Of a DNA stretch of 64,000 bases, positions 7,649 to 15,835 are shown piece by piece. Position 1 is the first letter of the stretch, and every line of letters starts with the position of its first letter. The notes beneath the pieces are model-generated. The model ran no database searches. It was not told where the DNA came from and saw nothing but the letters and a program-made list of their open reading frames with translations. The position numbers and the translations under genes are program-made. Origin of the DNA: a virus; IMG/VR virus record IMGVR_UViG_3300024351_000023, positions 1 through 64,000 of that record, one strand, 5' to 3'.

Positions 7649-9079
7649 TCACATGAGGTTCTTAACAGCAACTCTTCTGTAGTAGCGGTTCTGGTTGGTC
7701 TGAAGACGACCGAGACCCTGATTGGTTCCTTCTGCAAATGGGTTAGCAACAAGACCATAACGGGTCTTAAAGCCAATCTTAGGCTGGAAGGAGTTCTCAC
7801 CAACGGCACGAACCATTTGGAGAGGAACATAAGGACAATAGAAGAGTCCAGCGTCATAAGGGGAAGCACCCTTATAACCAACAACATAATACTGGTTACC
7901 TGGTGAGGTGTTACCCGCAGTGAGGTTAGCAGAATATGGGTCAATGTAGACGCGGAATTTGCCCATTAGAGTACCAGCAAAAGTATTGCCGGTGTCATCA
8001 ACAGACAGATTAGCGTTAAGTGCAGGGGTGTAGTCTAGAACACCAGCCATGGTTAGTGCTGAAGCAACATCAGCAGAACACATGATGATGTTACCCTTTC
8101 CGCGACGAGTTCTTTGTGCGATTGCGTTAGCATCACGCTCGATTTGGAATAGGAGACCCTTGAACTTCTCAACTGACCAACGACCGTTGGAGTCAACATC
8201 GAGGTCGAAGATACCAGCTGTTGCAGTGTTTTGAACAGCACCCTGTTCAGCAACCTTATAGATGGTTCTGATAACTTCGCGGTTGATTTCAGCAAGAATC
8301 TCAGTTGAGAGAATGTTTGCTAATTCCGCTTCAGCATTCAGACCATGGATTGCCTTGAGGTCTTGAGCGAGTTCTAATGAGTACTCAGCTTTCAGAGCGC
8401 GTGACTTTGCAGTAACAGTGACTTTCTCGATTGAGAATGCCATCTGGTTGAATGCATCACCAGCTGTACCATCAAGGTTTTCTGCGTCGCCAGTAACCAT
8501 ACCCTGACCTACATTGTAGGCGGTTGAGGTTGCGCTACCAACTGGGTTTAGAACTGATGGGTTGCTTCCTGCTTGTGCAGTAGTACCCATACCAACGCCA
8601 ACTTCAGTAAATCCTGCAGCCTCATCAAAACCTGCGTCTTGACCGGAGAATGCAGTATCTACTTCATTGAAGAAGGTTTCAGTTCCGCTTTGGTTGGTAT
8701 AGCGGGAACGCATTGCGAAGATAAGTCCAGTAGGACCACTCATTGGTTGAACGCCAGCCAGGTCATAAGCGACCAGGTTGGGCATTGAACGACGAATGAG
8801 TGAAATCAGAACTGGATCAAAACCTGCAGTAGGACCACCAGCAGCGGAACCGCCACCGAAAGCACCACTAGCACCAGCAGCATTACCGCTGTTGGTTGGT
8901 GACTCCATGAGCATACTCATGGAACCGTTGTCGAAAGCAGATTGCTCTCTTAAAAATTTTTCTTGGTTTTCGAGCAGGACAGCGGTTACAGCTCTACGAT
9001 GAGAATCTTTGATAGGGTCGATACCCTGATAATCTAGTAGAGGTGCCCACTTTTCCTGCAGATGCTCAGAATGGAACAT
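7649..9079 (-). CDS. 23: gp23 major capsid protein
   Basis: Forms the hexamers of the head. Segments I recognise include EKWAPLLDYQGIDPIKD at the N-terminus, FDPVLISLIRRSMPNLVAYD and PTGLIFAMRSRYTNQ, all hallmarks of T4-like gp23; 476 residues versus 521 in T4. The N-terminal about 60 residues form the scaffold-binding propeptide; LME at residues 57-59 followed by Ser fits the gp21 protease rule (cleavage after I/LxE), predicting a mature N-terminus at S60. The AAGG-type ribosome site is 10 bases before the ATG. The gene looks less AT-rich than its neighbours, as expected for the most highly expressed protein. Flanked by gp22 and a strong terminator. Confidence 0.98.
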   Translation of the reverse strand: MFHSEHLQEKWAPLLDYQGIDPIKDSHRRAVTAVLLENQEKFLREQSAFDNGSMSMLMESPTNSGNAAGASGAFGGGSAAGGPTAGFDPVLISLIRRSMPNLVAYDLAGVQPMSGPTGLIFAMRSRYTNQSGTETFFNEVDTAFSGQDAGFDEAAGFTEVGVGMGTTAQAGSNPSVLNPVGSATSTAYNVGQGMVTGDAENLDGTAGDAFNQMAFSIEKVTVTAKSRALKAEYSLELAQDLKAIHGLNAEAELANILSTEILAEINREVIRTIYKVAEQGAVQNTATAGIFDLDVDSNGRWSVEKFKGLLFQIERDANAIAQRTRRGKGNIIMCSADVASALTMAGVLDYTPALNANLSVDDTGNTFAGTLMGKFRVYIDPYSANLTAGNTSPGNQYYVVGYKGASPYDAGLFYCPYVPLQMVRAVGENSFQPKIGFKTRYGLVANPFAEGTNQGLGRLQTNQNRYYRRVAVKNLM

Positions 9080-9131
9080 TTGCGTTTACCTTTTTTACTA
9101 AAGTGATTTTTGGGTTTGATTAATATTAAGT

Positions 9132-10286
9132 TCAGTTTTTGGCGACTGCCTGAAGAGTTCTTAGGTAGGTAGCCATTTGACCGGAAATTACTTCAGGTGC
9201 TGGATCCATACCATCCGACAAAGTTTCAGTTCTGGCCTGTGGAGAAACTACTCTTGAAGGAAAATATGATTCCTTCAAAGTCTCCAGCTTTTCACGATAT
9301 TTTGCTTCACTTTCAAACTCAACACTTTCGGCAAGTGAAGCGAGCTTGTCTTTCTGAGTGTCTGCTAGACCTTCAGCGACTTCTTCAAAGATTCCATCAG
9401 CAACCGACTCTGCGAGACGCTTGTTAAGTGAAATGTTCTTCTCAATTTGCTCGTTGAGTTTTGTCTCCATTTCATCAAGTTTTTCTACCATGCTTTCAAG
9501 CACATTATATTTATCTTCAGGGATTGATACATAATGTTCTTCAAAAAGACCCTTCATTCCTGCAAGGAATGATTCGGTCATTTCGGTCTTAAGACCGCTT
9601 TCAACTGCAAGAATATTTTCTTGCATCCACTCTTCAGATACATACTCAAGGTATGCATCTACGCGCTCCGAAAGTTCAGTTTTAATTTCTTGAACTTCTT
9701 CTGCAAGAGCAGCAACATACTGCTCTTCAAGTGCTTCTTTAATATCAGAAACTTTGGAACGAAGAGCAGCTTCAAAAATGGTTCTTGCTTTTTCTTGGAA
9801 CTCTTCGGAGAGTTCTTCGCCAGCAAGCAGAGCATTAACATCTTCTTCGATGCTAAACTCTTCTTCCATTTCTTCTTCTTCTTCTCCTTCCTCTTCTTCC
9901 TTCTTTTTGCCTTTCTTACCGCCTTCTTCTTCCTCTTCTCCTTCCTCTTCTTCCTTAGCGGCTTCTAGGAGCTCTTCATCTTCATCATACTCAAGTTCTT
10001 CATCTTCCTTAACACCTTTCATTGCTTCCGCAGGTTTAGCACCTTTGTTGACAACATCCTTAACTTGCTTAAGGGTTCCTCCAGGTGTTTTAAGTTTTGC
10101 AGAATCATCATCTGGACGGTAGTTGGAAGGATCTGGACCTCCAAGATCTTCCCATCCGCCCGTTTGTCCATCAGGAATATTGCCTGATAGGTTTGGCATT
10201 GCTTCTCCAGCCTTTGCATTTGCATTAACGGCGGTTTTGGATTGCTTAGTGCCTACTTCCATTTCTTGTAAATCTCCACGAGACAT
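9132..10286 (-). CDS. 22: gp22 major prohead scaffold protein
   Basis: Assembles the inner core on which gp23 polymerises and is digested by gp21 during maturation. The 384 residues are highly acidic and mostly helical: a Gly/Pro-rich N-terminal segment, a Glu/Lys low-complexity stretch at about 95-145, then heptad-rich helices (for example ALEEQYVAALAEEVQEIK). It is clearly longer than T4 gp22 (269 aa), mainly through the N-terminal 150 residues. Position between gp21 and gp23 is diagnostic. A late promoter core lies 36 bases upstream. Confidence 0.95.
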   Translation of the reverse strand: MSRGDLQEMEVGTKQSKTAVNANAKAGEAMPNLSGNIPDGQTGGWEDLGGPDPSNYRPDDDSAKLKTPGGTLKQVKDVVNKGAKPAEAMKGVKEDEELEYDEDEELLEAAKEEEEGEEEEEGGKKGKKKEEEEGEEEEEMEEEFSIEEDVNALLAGEELSEEFQEKARTIFEAALRSKVSDIKEALEEQYVAALAEEVQEIKTELSERVDAYLEYVSEEWMQENILAVESGLKTEMTESFLAGMKGLFEEHYVSIPEDKYNVLESMVEKLDEMETKLNEQIEKNISLNKRLAESVADGIFEEVAEGLADTQKDKLASLAESVEFESEAKYREKLETLKESYFPSRVVSPQARTETLSDGMDPAPEVISGQMATYLRTLQAVAKN

Positions 10287-10321
10287 TTGAACTCTCCGAT
10301 TAACCTTAGTAATTTAATCTA

Positions 10322-10328
10322 TATTTAT
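10322..10328 (-). promoter_or_regulatory. Late promoter core upstream of gp22
   Basis: ATAAATA in the context AATAAATATAG on the minus strand, in the 57-base gap between gp21 and gp22. Probably drives gp22-gp23. Confidence 0.7.
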
Positions 10329-10343
10329 TTATAAATTAATAAA

Positions 10344-10997
10344 TTACAATGAATTTAAAAACTCATTGAATAATTTAATTTTATGTTCTTCTAGTATTCT
10401 TTGATCAACTAGAGCATTAATTTTTCTTTTGGTATTCTCTGCTAATTTCTCTCGCAAAATACCACCATCCCAAATCCACTCTTTACCTTCCATAATTCCC
10501 TGAACAAAAGCGTCAGGTGCAGAAGGATCTGCAACAATATCTGCTGCAGTTGCAAGCATAAAATCTTCACCAACTTCTTTAAATCCTTTAGTATTTTCTC
10601 TTAAAGAACCAATTCCACGAGATGAAACACCAAGAGTCACTCCATCTTTGAGAAGTGATTCGGCAATTTTACCCATTGGAGTGGATAAAATTTGTGCCTT
10701 ACCAATAAAGTTATTACCACTTTGCTTGAGTTCTGTAATTTTATGAGAAACTCTATCAAGATTTACAGTAGGTCCATCTGGATGACCTAATTCGCCAAGT
10801 GCTCTACCTTTTTGAACATAATTTTCATTATAACGGTTAACTTCTCTTTCCATAATTTGGAAAGGATACATTCTACCATTACGATTAACACATTCACTTT
10901 GGAGGAAAACTCCCTGAATATAAAGTTGTTTTTTACCACCTACAGTTTCGGTGATAACTTCTACTTTTTCTACTTCTTCTCTGATAAGTTTCATCAT
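10344..10997 (-). CDS. 21: gp21 prohead core protein and maturation protease
   Basis: Serine protease of the T4 prohead type, which cuts gp22, gp23 and internal proteins after I/LxE sites. Likely catalytic residues are H72 in GELGHPDGP and S125 or S126 in GVSSRG, both in the standard contexts of the family; 217 residues matches T4 gp21 (212). The first two codons are both ATG, and the first overlaps the upstream stop as ATGA, so synthesis is probably coupled to the 183-aa structural protein. Confidence 0.96.
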   Translation of the reverse strand: MMKLIREEVEKVEVITETVGGKKQLYIQGVFLQSECVNRNGRMYPFQIMEREVNRYNENYVQKGRALGELGHPDGPTVNLDRVSHKITELKQSGNNFIGKAQILSTPMGKIAESLLKDGVTLGVSSRGIGSLRENTKGFKEVGEDFMLATAADIVADPSAPDAFVQGIMEGKEWIWDGGILREKLAENTKRKINALVDQRILEEHKIKLFNEFLNSL

Positions 10998-11545
10998 GCT
11001 TGTCCTGAGATTTGTACTTGTTGGTAATAAAGAGTTCCTGAACCGACACCATATGCAGAAACTTTATTTGAAATCGAAACACTAGCATCTGTTGGGGCAA
11101 ATGCAGTTAAAATTCCACTAGAGTTATTATCTACGGTCATTCTTGTTTGATAATAACCATTTATACCGGCACTCGTATCAACTGACAAAACTTGTTTATG
11201 AGTGAAATCATAATATGACTGACCACCAACTGTTAAAGATACATAATCACCAACCCCAAATGGAACTTGAGTTCCTTCTGGAACAATAATAGTTGTTGTT
11301 GTACCTGTAGTAACTCCAACAACTTTATTTGATGCTTTAGTCAATGCAAGAGTTTCTGATCCACCAGAAGAAATATAATAATCAGTGGAAGTTGCTGAAG
11401 GATTTCCTCCCACAGAAATATGAGCTGCTCCTCCAACAGCAACCACTCTCAAAACACTTGATTGTACTGAAAATGCAGATGATGTTGTTGCAGCACCTGC
11501 AGTAAATGTAAATGAGGAACCTGCCCCAACTGGTCTGTGAGCCAT
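10994..11545 (-). CDS. Putative virion structural protein, 183 aa
   Basis: Small, Gly/Ser/Thr-rich, predicted all-beta protein (MAHRPVGAGSSFTFTAG, then alternating Val/Thr strands). It overlaps gp21 by 4 bases. Genes in this slot between gp20 and gp21 in cyanophages are virion components; T4 has none here. A head decoration or neck-associated role is possible but cannot be read from the sequence. No signal peptide, cysteine motif or catalytic signature is visible. Confidence 0.7.
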   Translation of the reverse strand: MAHRPVGAGSSFTFTAGAATTSSAFSVQSSVLRVVAVGGAAHISVGGNPSATSTDYYISSGGSETLALTKASNKVVGVTTGTTTTIIVPEGTQVPFGVGDYVSLTVGGQSYYDFTHKQVLSVDTSAGINGYYQTRMTVDNNSSGILTAFAPTDASVSISNKVSAYGVGSGTLYYQQVQISGQA

Positions 11546-11569
11546 TATTTTTAATAATACACTTTTAGT

Positions 11570-11576
11570 TATTTAT
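11570..11576 (-). promoter_or_regulatory. Late promoter core upstream of the 183-aa gene
   Basis: ATAAATA on the minus strand in the context AATAATAAATAACT, in the 38-base gap after the 441-aa gene. It would serve the 183-aa gene and gp21. Confidence 0.65.
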
Positions 11577-11583
11577 TATTTAA

Positions 11584-12909
11584 TCAAGTTAAGTCATAAA
11601 AACTCAAAGCACCAATACAATTTCCACTTCCAGAAATTGCTCTAACTGCTAATGTAAATGTGTCACTAACTTTTGCTTGAGTTCTTCCAAGTTGTAAATC
11701 CCAATTATATTCTGTATTTTCGTTTAAAGCAGTTGATGCTTTATTTGCAGATGAAATATATTCTGCTCTAACAACTGTTCCACCAGACATAGAAGTTGCA
11801 GTTGTATTTTGCTCCACATTTGGAGATGAAGAATTTACCCAACTTCCGCCACTGAGAGTTGCATTTTTAATGAGAGCGACTTCATAATAAACTGATGTTG
11901 CACTATCTGGAAGTGCATTAATTTGATTCGGAAGAATAACTGCATCTTCTCTTCCTGCTTTGAGACGAATACTTACAAGAGGAATAAAAGTTGTAGATGC
12001 TACTGAAACTAGTGCATCTTGTCTTGCTACATCTGATGCAACCCTTTTTTCATAACCACCATTAGATTGAATAGAAACGCATATCTGTTTCATTGTTGAT
12101 GTAGATGTTGTGACTCCAGTGTTTAATATTTCATATCTAACTGGAAGTGTAGCAGTTGTCATATATGTACTATTAATTGTATTTGCATGATTAAAGATAT
12201 GAGTAATATGAAAATTACCATCCTTATTTACAAATCCGCAACGAACTGCACCAACACCTAACCACTCATATTCGGTGAACATAATTTGTGCCATTGATAA
12301 ATCCAATCTATGTCCACTTGAATTTTTAGATGTTGTTCCCACTCCAACACCATCATAAGTATCAATATTCCATTCGGATTGTGGAACTTTAATTTCTGTG
12401 CTAATACCAGATCTTTCAGTTCTCATTACCCAGTATACTGTGGTAATTCCAGTAGAATCAGTTGCTTGTTCTAAAACTACGCCATTTGTTGATGATGCAT
12501 AACCAACTCTTTGAGTAAGATTTGCTTTTGGTGATGCCATTACAAATGTTTGAAAAACTTGTAATGCTTTACCAGGTTGATATGAAAATACTCTTTTACT
12601 TTCTCTTACAATAGAACAACCTGCAGTAGTACCAATTCCTAATGTTGCAGTACTTTGATGTGTTATAATTCCAACAGTAGATCCTGCTCCAAGAATTACA
12701 TCATCAAAATCACCATCTTGAGAATATCTATGAGTTGAGTCAAAAAGAGTAAATGGTTGTGATACTTTTAATCTACCAAAAAGATCTCCTGAAAATCCTT
12801 GACCTAATGGATCAAAAATATTTCCAAATTTATCTGCTTGTAAAAAAACCTCAAAAAGACTTCTTTCTTGGTTCAAATAATCTTGAGTATTCTTATTCCA
12901 CTGAGCCAT
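11584..12909 (-). CDS. Putative virion structural protein, 441 aa
   Basis: Begins MAQWNKNTQDYLNQ and continues as a beta-rich, Thr/Ser/Gly-rich protein with segments such as DLFGRLKVSQPFTLFDS and TEYEWLGVGAVRCGF. I recall homologues in cyanophages between gp20 and gp21 annotated as structural proteins, but no function. It follows the putative internal head protein gene by 3 bases, so it belongs to the gp20-gp21 late operon. A head- or neck-fibre or decoration role is only inferred from location and composition. Confidence 0.75.
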   Translation of the reverse strand: MAQWNKNTQDYLNQERSLFEVFLQADKFGNIFDPLGQGFSGDLFGRLKVSQPFTLFDSTHRYSQDGDFDDVILGAGSTVGIITHQSTATLGIGTTAGCSIVRESKRVFSYQPGKALQVFQTFVMASPKANLTQRVGYASSTNGVVLEQATDSTGITTVYWVMRTERSGISTEIKVPQSEWNIDTYDGVGVGTTSKNSSGHRLDLSMAQIMFTEYEWLGVGAVRCGFVNKDGNFHITHIFNHANTINSTYMTTATLPVRYEILNTGVTTSTSTMKQICVSIQSNGGYEKRVASDVARQDALVSVASTTFIPLVSIRLKAGREDAVILPNQINALPDSATSVYYEVALIKNATLSGGSWVNSSSPNVEQNTTATSMSGGTVVRAEYISSANKASTALNENTEYNWDLQLGRTQAKVSDTFTLAVRAISGSGNCIGALSFYDLT

Positions 12910-12912
12910 TTA

Positions 12913-13233
12913 TCAATCAATCCATTCTAATTTTGATGGGTGGTATCTGCTTGCTTTTTTAATATTGCAGTTCTTTTCTGCAATTGGATAAATCTGGTGA
13001 ACAATTGCACCTGGATATTCTGCTTGCAATTCTTCACCTAAAGATTGTTTTGATGGAATACCAGTTCTGCTGGTCAATTCCATCCTATAAAGACTTCCAT
13101 TCCATACTACATCTGCAACATATCCTTCACCAACTGATTGTTGTTCTGGTTGAGAAGAATTGATGTAAAGATTTCCGTTAAAATCTCCGGAAATATTTAC
13201 TGATTCTGAGATGAATTGTTGAAATGATTTCAT
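12913..13233 (-). CDS. Putative internal head protein with capsid-targeting N-terminus
   Basis: 106 residues starting MKSFQQFISESV, close to the capsid-targeting sequence of T4 internal proteins (MKTYQEFIAEA). ISE at residues 8-10 would be a gp21 cleavage site, so the peptide is probably removed in the prohead and the rest is packaged with DNA. Residues about 39-85 (VVWNGSLYRMEL, GIPSKQSLGEELQAEYPGA) form a small domain also present in the 662-aa protein at 19734. The start overlaps the 58-aa core-protein stop (ATGA), placing it in the prohead-core operon. Confidence 0.75.
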   Translation of the reverse strand: MKSFQQFISESVNISGDFNGNLYINSSQPEQQSVGEGYVADVVWNGSLYRMELTSRTGIPSKQSLGEELQAEYPGAIVHQIYPIAEKNCNIKKASRYHPSKLEWID

Positions 13234-13406
13234 TGTTCCTCTTCTACTTCTCCAGAAAACATTGAAACTGCAACAGAAGGTCGGAAAGAATCTATTTTTT
13301 CTGCTGATTTTGTGAATAAAAGTTCTTTAATTTTGTCGCTAATCTGAGAAGGTGATTCGTCAGAGACAATCATATCCATAAGATCATCCATTTTTAATAA
13401 ACTCAT
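13230..13406 (-). CDS. Small prohead core protein, gp67-like
   Basis: A 58-aa frame from the ATG at 13406, reading MSLLKMDDLMDMIVSDES and containing IDSFRPSVAVSMFSGE. Short helical proteins ending in this kind of Arg-x-x-VAxxMF segment lie beside the portal gene in many T4-like phages, where T4 has gp67 and gp68. It follows gp20 by about 20 bases, is preceded by a late promoter core that abuts the gp20 stop, and overlaps the next gene by 4 bases. The match to gp67 is by position and character, not identity. Confidence 0.75.
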   Translation of the reverse strand: MSLLKMDDLMDMIVSDESPSQISDKIKELLFTKSAEKIDSFRPSVAVSMFSGEVEEEQ

Positions 13407-13419
13407 AAGTAATCTCTAG

Positions 13420-13426
13420 TATTTAT
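13420..13426 (-). promoter_or_regulatory. Late promoter core between gp20 and prohead core genes
   Basis: ATAAATA on the minus strand (TTTAATAAATACTAG), touching the gp20 stop codon and 14 bases before the 58-aa gene. Likely late start for the core-protein operon. Confidence 0.65.
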
Positions 13427-15120
13427 TAAATTTCTCCACCCTTAGGCATTTCTGCAATTTTACCACTTGCTTCGGTGGCAGCACCTTGAGCATCTAAATT
13501 TGGTTCCATCACTGGTTGTCCCAAATTCATTCCTGCAGGTTGTTGTCCAGGTTCTAATGGCATACCTGTCATTGGATCTATTGGTGCATTTGGATCTGGA
13601 ATAATACCATCTTTAATTTCTTTTTTCATAATTTTATCCTGCTCAAGAATTTCTTCATCAGTTTGACGAAGAATCTTTCTTCTCAAATAATCTTGAGAAA
13701 AATACTTTCCAACATAAGGTTCTGCAATCTGAACCATATTCAATCTTTCATTGAGTAACTCAGCATCCTTGAGTTCAGCAAAGTGATTATCATATAAGAA
13801 GTCATATTGAATATGCTCACTCATAATTTCCCAGTCTTCTGGAGTGATAATATTTTTGAGAATCAATTGCGTTCTCAACATATCATGGAACATGTATGAG
13901 AATCTTTTTCTCAAACGAGCAACAAACTTGCTAAACTTAACTTCATCTCTCAGAATTTCTGATGACCGACCAAGATTAAATCCACCTTCTCCATCCATTC
14001 TTGATGGTGGGACATTTAGTGAACGATAAAGTTTCTTCTTAAAATATTCAATATCTGTAATCTCTCCAAGGTTTTGACCACCAGGAAGTGTAGAGATTTC
14101 AGTTCCTCTACCACCTTCTCTTCTTGGGAGCCAGAAGTCCTCAAGCATTGCCATGAATTTTTTATCATCGCGAATTTCTCCGGTGCTTGCATCATATACC
14201 AGTTTATTGCGATAACGCATCATAACATCACGAAGATATTGTTCCGCCTTAACCTTTGGTAGATTACCTACATCAATATAAAAAATTCTTCTTTCTGGCG
14301 CACGAGACAGACGATAAATTACCAGTGAGTCTTCAATCATTCGCAGTTGATTGAGGGACTTGATTGCTTTATGAAGATATGAAAGTGTTGATCCCTTATT
14401 CCTATCTACAAGACCTGAGGTGCAATATGTGATAGAATCCTTTGACATTTTAATTCCAGTATTTCCACCTAAAGAAGATGGATTTGTGGTTGGATATGTC
14501 ATCTTTGGATTATAGATGAAATATTCCTCAATTTCAGGAAACTCATAATCCATTGGATTATCAGCATTTATATTAGACAGTCTATATCTGTTGTTATCTT
14601 TCTCATTCTTTTTATGTTGTCTCACATAACGCATTTTAATTGCGTCTATGTAACGAAGTTCTTGAATTCCTTCTTGTGGATTCTTTAGATCAATTACTTT
14701 GTGATAAAATAACCTTCCATCAATATACCAATTCCTATAAATTTCGTGAGATTTTTTATCAAAATCTAAAAGTGATAAAATATGTTTGAATTCTTGTCGT
14801 ATTTTATTCTTAATACCATCACTAGCGTTCAGATTTGAAAGTTCAATTTCTACTGGACTGTCATTTGTATCCGACACTATGGCTTCATTTACAATATCTT
14901 CAATGGCACTATCACACTCTGGATGAAGTGCCATTTCACGATATCTTTTAATTAAATCAAATTCAGTTCTATAAACACCTTCAATATCTACATATGAACC
15001 AAAAAAACCACTACTCAAGTAGTGGTCTGACCCATCCTCATTATTTGGAGGAACGGGAGAGACCGTACTTGGAGATAGTGGTTCATTATCCTCAATAGAG
15101 AATCCAAATAATTTTGACAT
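13426..15120 (-). CDS. 20: gp20 portal vertex protein
   Basis: Dodecameric portal through which DNA is packaged and to which the neck attaches. The 564 residues (T4 gp20: 524) contain typical portal stretches such as YREMALHPECDSAIEDIVNEAIV, RAPERRIFYIDVGNLPK, MLEDFWLPRREGGRGTEI and FNLGRSSEILRDEVKF. A Pro/Met-rich tail ends the protein. It lies between gp19 and the core genes as in T4. Late promoter core 24 bases upstream; no obvious Shine-Dalgarno. Confidence 0.98.
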   Translation of the reverse strand: MSKLFGFSIEDNEPLSPSTVSPVPPNNEDGSDHYLSSGFFGSYVDIEGVYRTEFDLIKRYREMALHPECDSAIEDIVNEAIVSDTNDSPVEIELSNLNASDGIKNKIRQEFKHILSLLDFDKKSHEIYRNWYIDGRLFYHKVIDLKNPQEGIQELRYIDAIKMRYVRQHKKNEKDNNRYRLSNINADNPMDYEFPEIEEYFIYNPKMTYPTTNPSSLGGNTGIKMSKDSITYCTSGLVDRNKGSTLSYLHKAIKSLNQLRMIEDSLVIYRLSRAPERRIFYIDVGNLPKVKAEQYLRDVMMRYRNKLVYDASTGEIRDDKKFMAMLEDFWLPRREGGRGTEISTLPGGQNLGEITDIEYFKKKLYRSLNVPPSRMDGEGGFNLGRSSEILRDEVKFSKFVARLRKRFSYMFHDMLRTQLILKNIITPEDWEIMSEHIQYDFLYDNHFAELKDAELLNERLNMVQIAEPYVGKYFSQDYLRRKILRQTDEEILEQDKIMKKEIKDGIIPDPNAPIDPMTGMPLEPGQQPAGMNLGQPVMEPNLDAQGAATEASGKIAEMPKGGEI

Positions 15121-15144
15121 GATTTATTGAAATTGGTTTCTGAC

Positions 15145-15151
15145 TATTTAT
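15145..15151 (-). promoter_or_regulatory. Late promoter core upstream of gp20
   Basis: ATAAATA within CTGATAAATAGTC on the minus strand, touching the TGA stop of gp19 and 24 bases before the gp20 ATG. Confidence 0.65.
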
Positions 15152-15801
15152 CAGCTAATTTGAACACCAGTTGCATCATTTCTAGCTGGACCTTTTCCTG
15201 CACTCCAGTATTGAACTTGGAACTCTACAGTATATTCTTCAATTGCATCTGAAGAATCATATGAAAGATCAATTGCAGAAATTGCAGTTGGGAAAATTCC
15301 ATCAAATTTGTAAGTTCTTAATGGAGTAACATCAACAGAAGGTTGTGCAGCACCACCATTATTTGTGGTAGAAAATCTTCCCTTATCATATCCTCTGCCA
15401 AGTTGGTGTACAAAGGCATCGGTCATATAGGAACTTGGATTAGTAGCACCGCTATTATTATCAAGTTTGCTGATATTATTCATCCACAATTCAAAAGCAC
15501 TTCTTAATTGGAAATCTTCATCATTGATGATAGTGACTGTCCAAACATCGAAGGTTCTATCACCCGCAACTTTCAAAATTCTACCTCTAAAAGGTACATC
15601 AATTGAAGCAATATTTGAAGCAGGAAGAGCAGCTGCTTTACATAGAAACTTAAATGTTTCTATTTGATTGCTACTACCAGTTTTCCAAAAATTTGTTAAT
15701 GGAGCTGGGAAAGATGGTATTTCAACTTCAAATAGATTAGGTCTTGCGCCACCTCCAGCAAGTCTTTCTTTAAAACCTGTGATTGTTCTGAGAGTAGACA
15801 T
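15151..15801 (-). CDS. 19: gp19 tail tube protein
   Basis: Hexamers of this protein stack into the inner tail tube. Seen: GARPNLFEVEIPSFPAP near the N-terminus, ASIDVPFRGRILKVAGDRTF, WTVTIINDEDF and YTVEFQVQYW, the standard tube-protein pattern. The 216-residue length is slightly above T4 gp19 (163), mostly by loop insertions. It has one of the clearest ribosome sites in the window (AGGAGGAAC, six bases before ATG). It follows gp18 by 34 bases and is probably co-transcribed with it. Confidence 0.97.
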   Translation of the reverse strand: MSTLRTITGFKERLAGGGARPNLFEVEIPSFPAPLTNFWKTGSSNQIETFKFLCKAAALPASNIASIDVPFRGRILKVAGDRTFDVWTVTIINDEDFQLRSAFELWMNNISKLDNNSGATNPSSYMTDAFVHQLGRGYDKGRFSTTNNGGAAQPSVDVTPLRTYKFDGIFPTAISAIDLSYDSSDAIEEYTVEFQVQYWSAGKGPARNDATGVQIS

Positions 15802-15835
15802 TTTTTAGTTCCTCCTTTTGATTAATTTAAATTAA

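Noticed and set aside
9754-10122. Plus-strand Ser-rich open frame
   Set aside because: Poly-Ser is the antisense reading of the GAA/GAG-rich acidic stretch of gp22.
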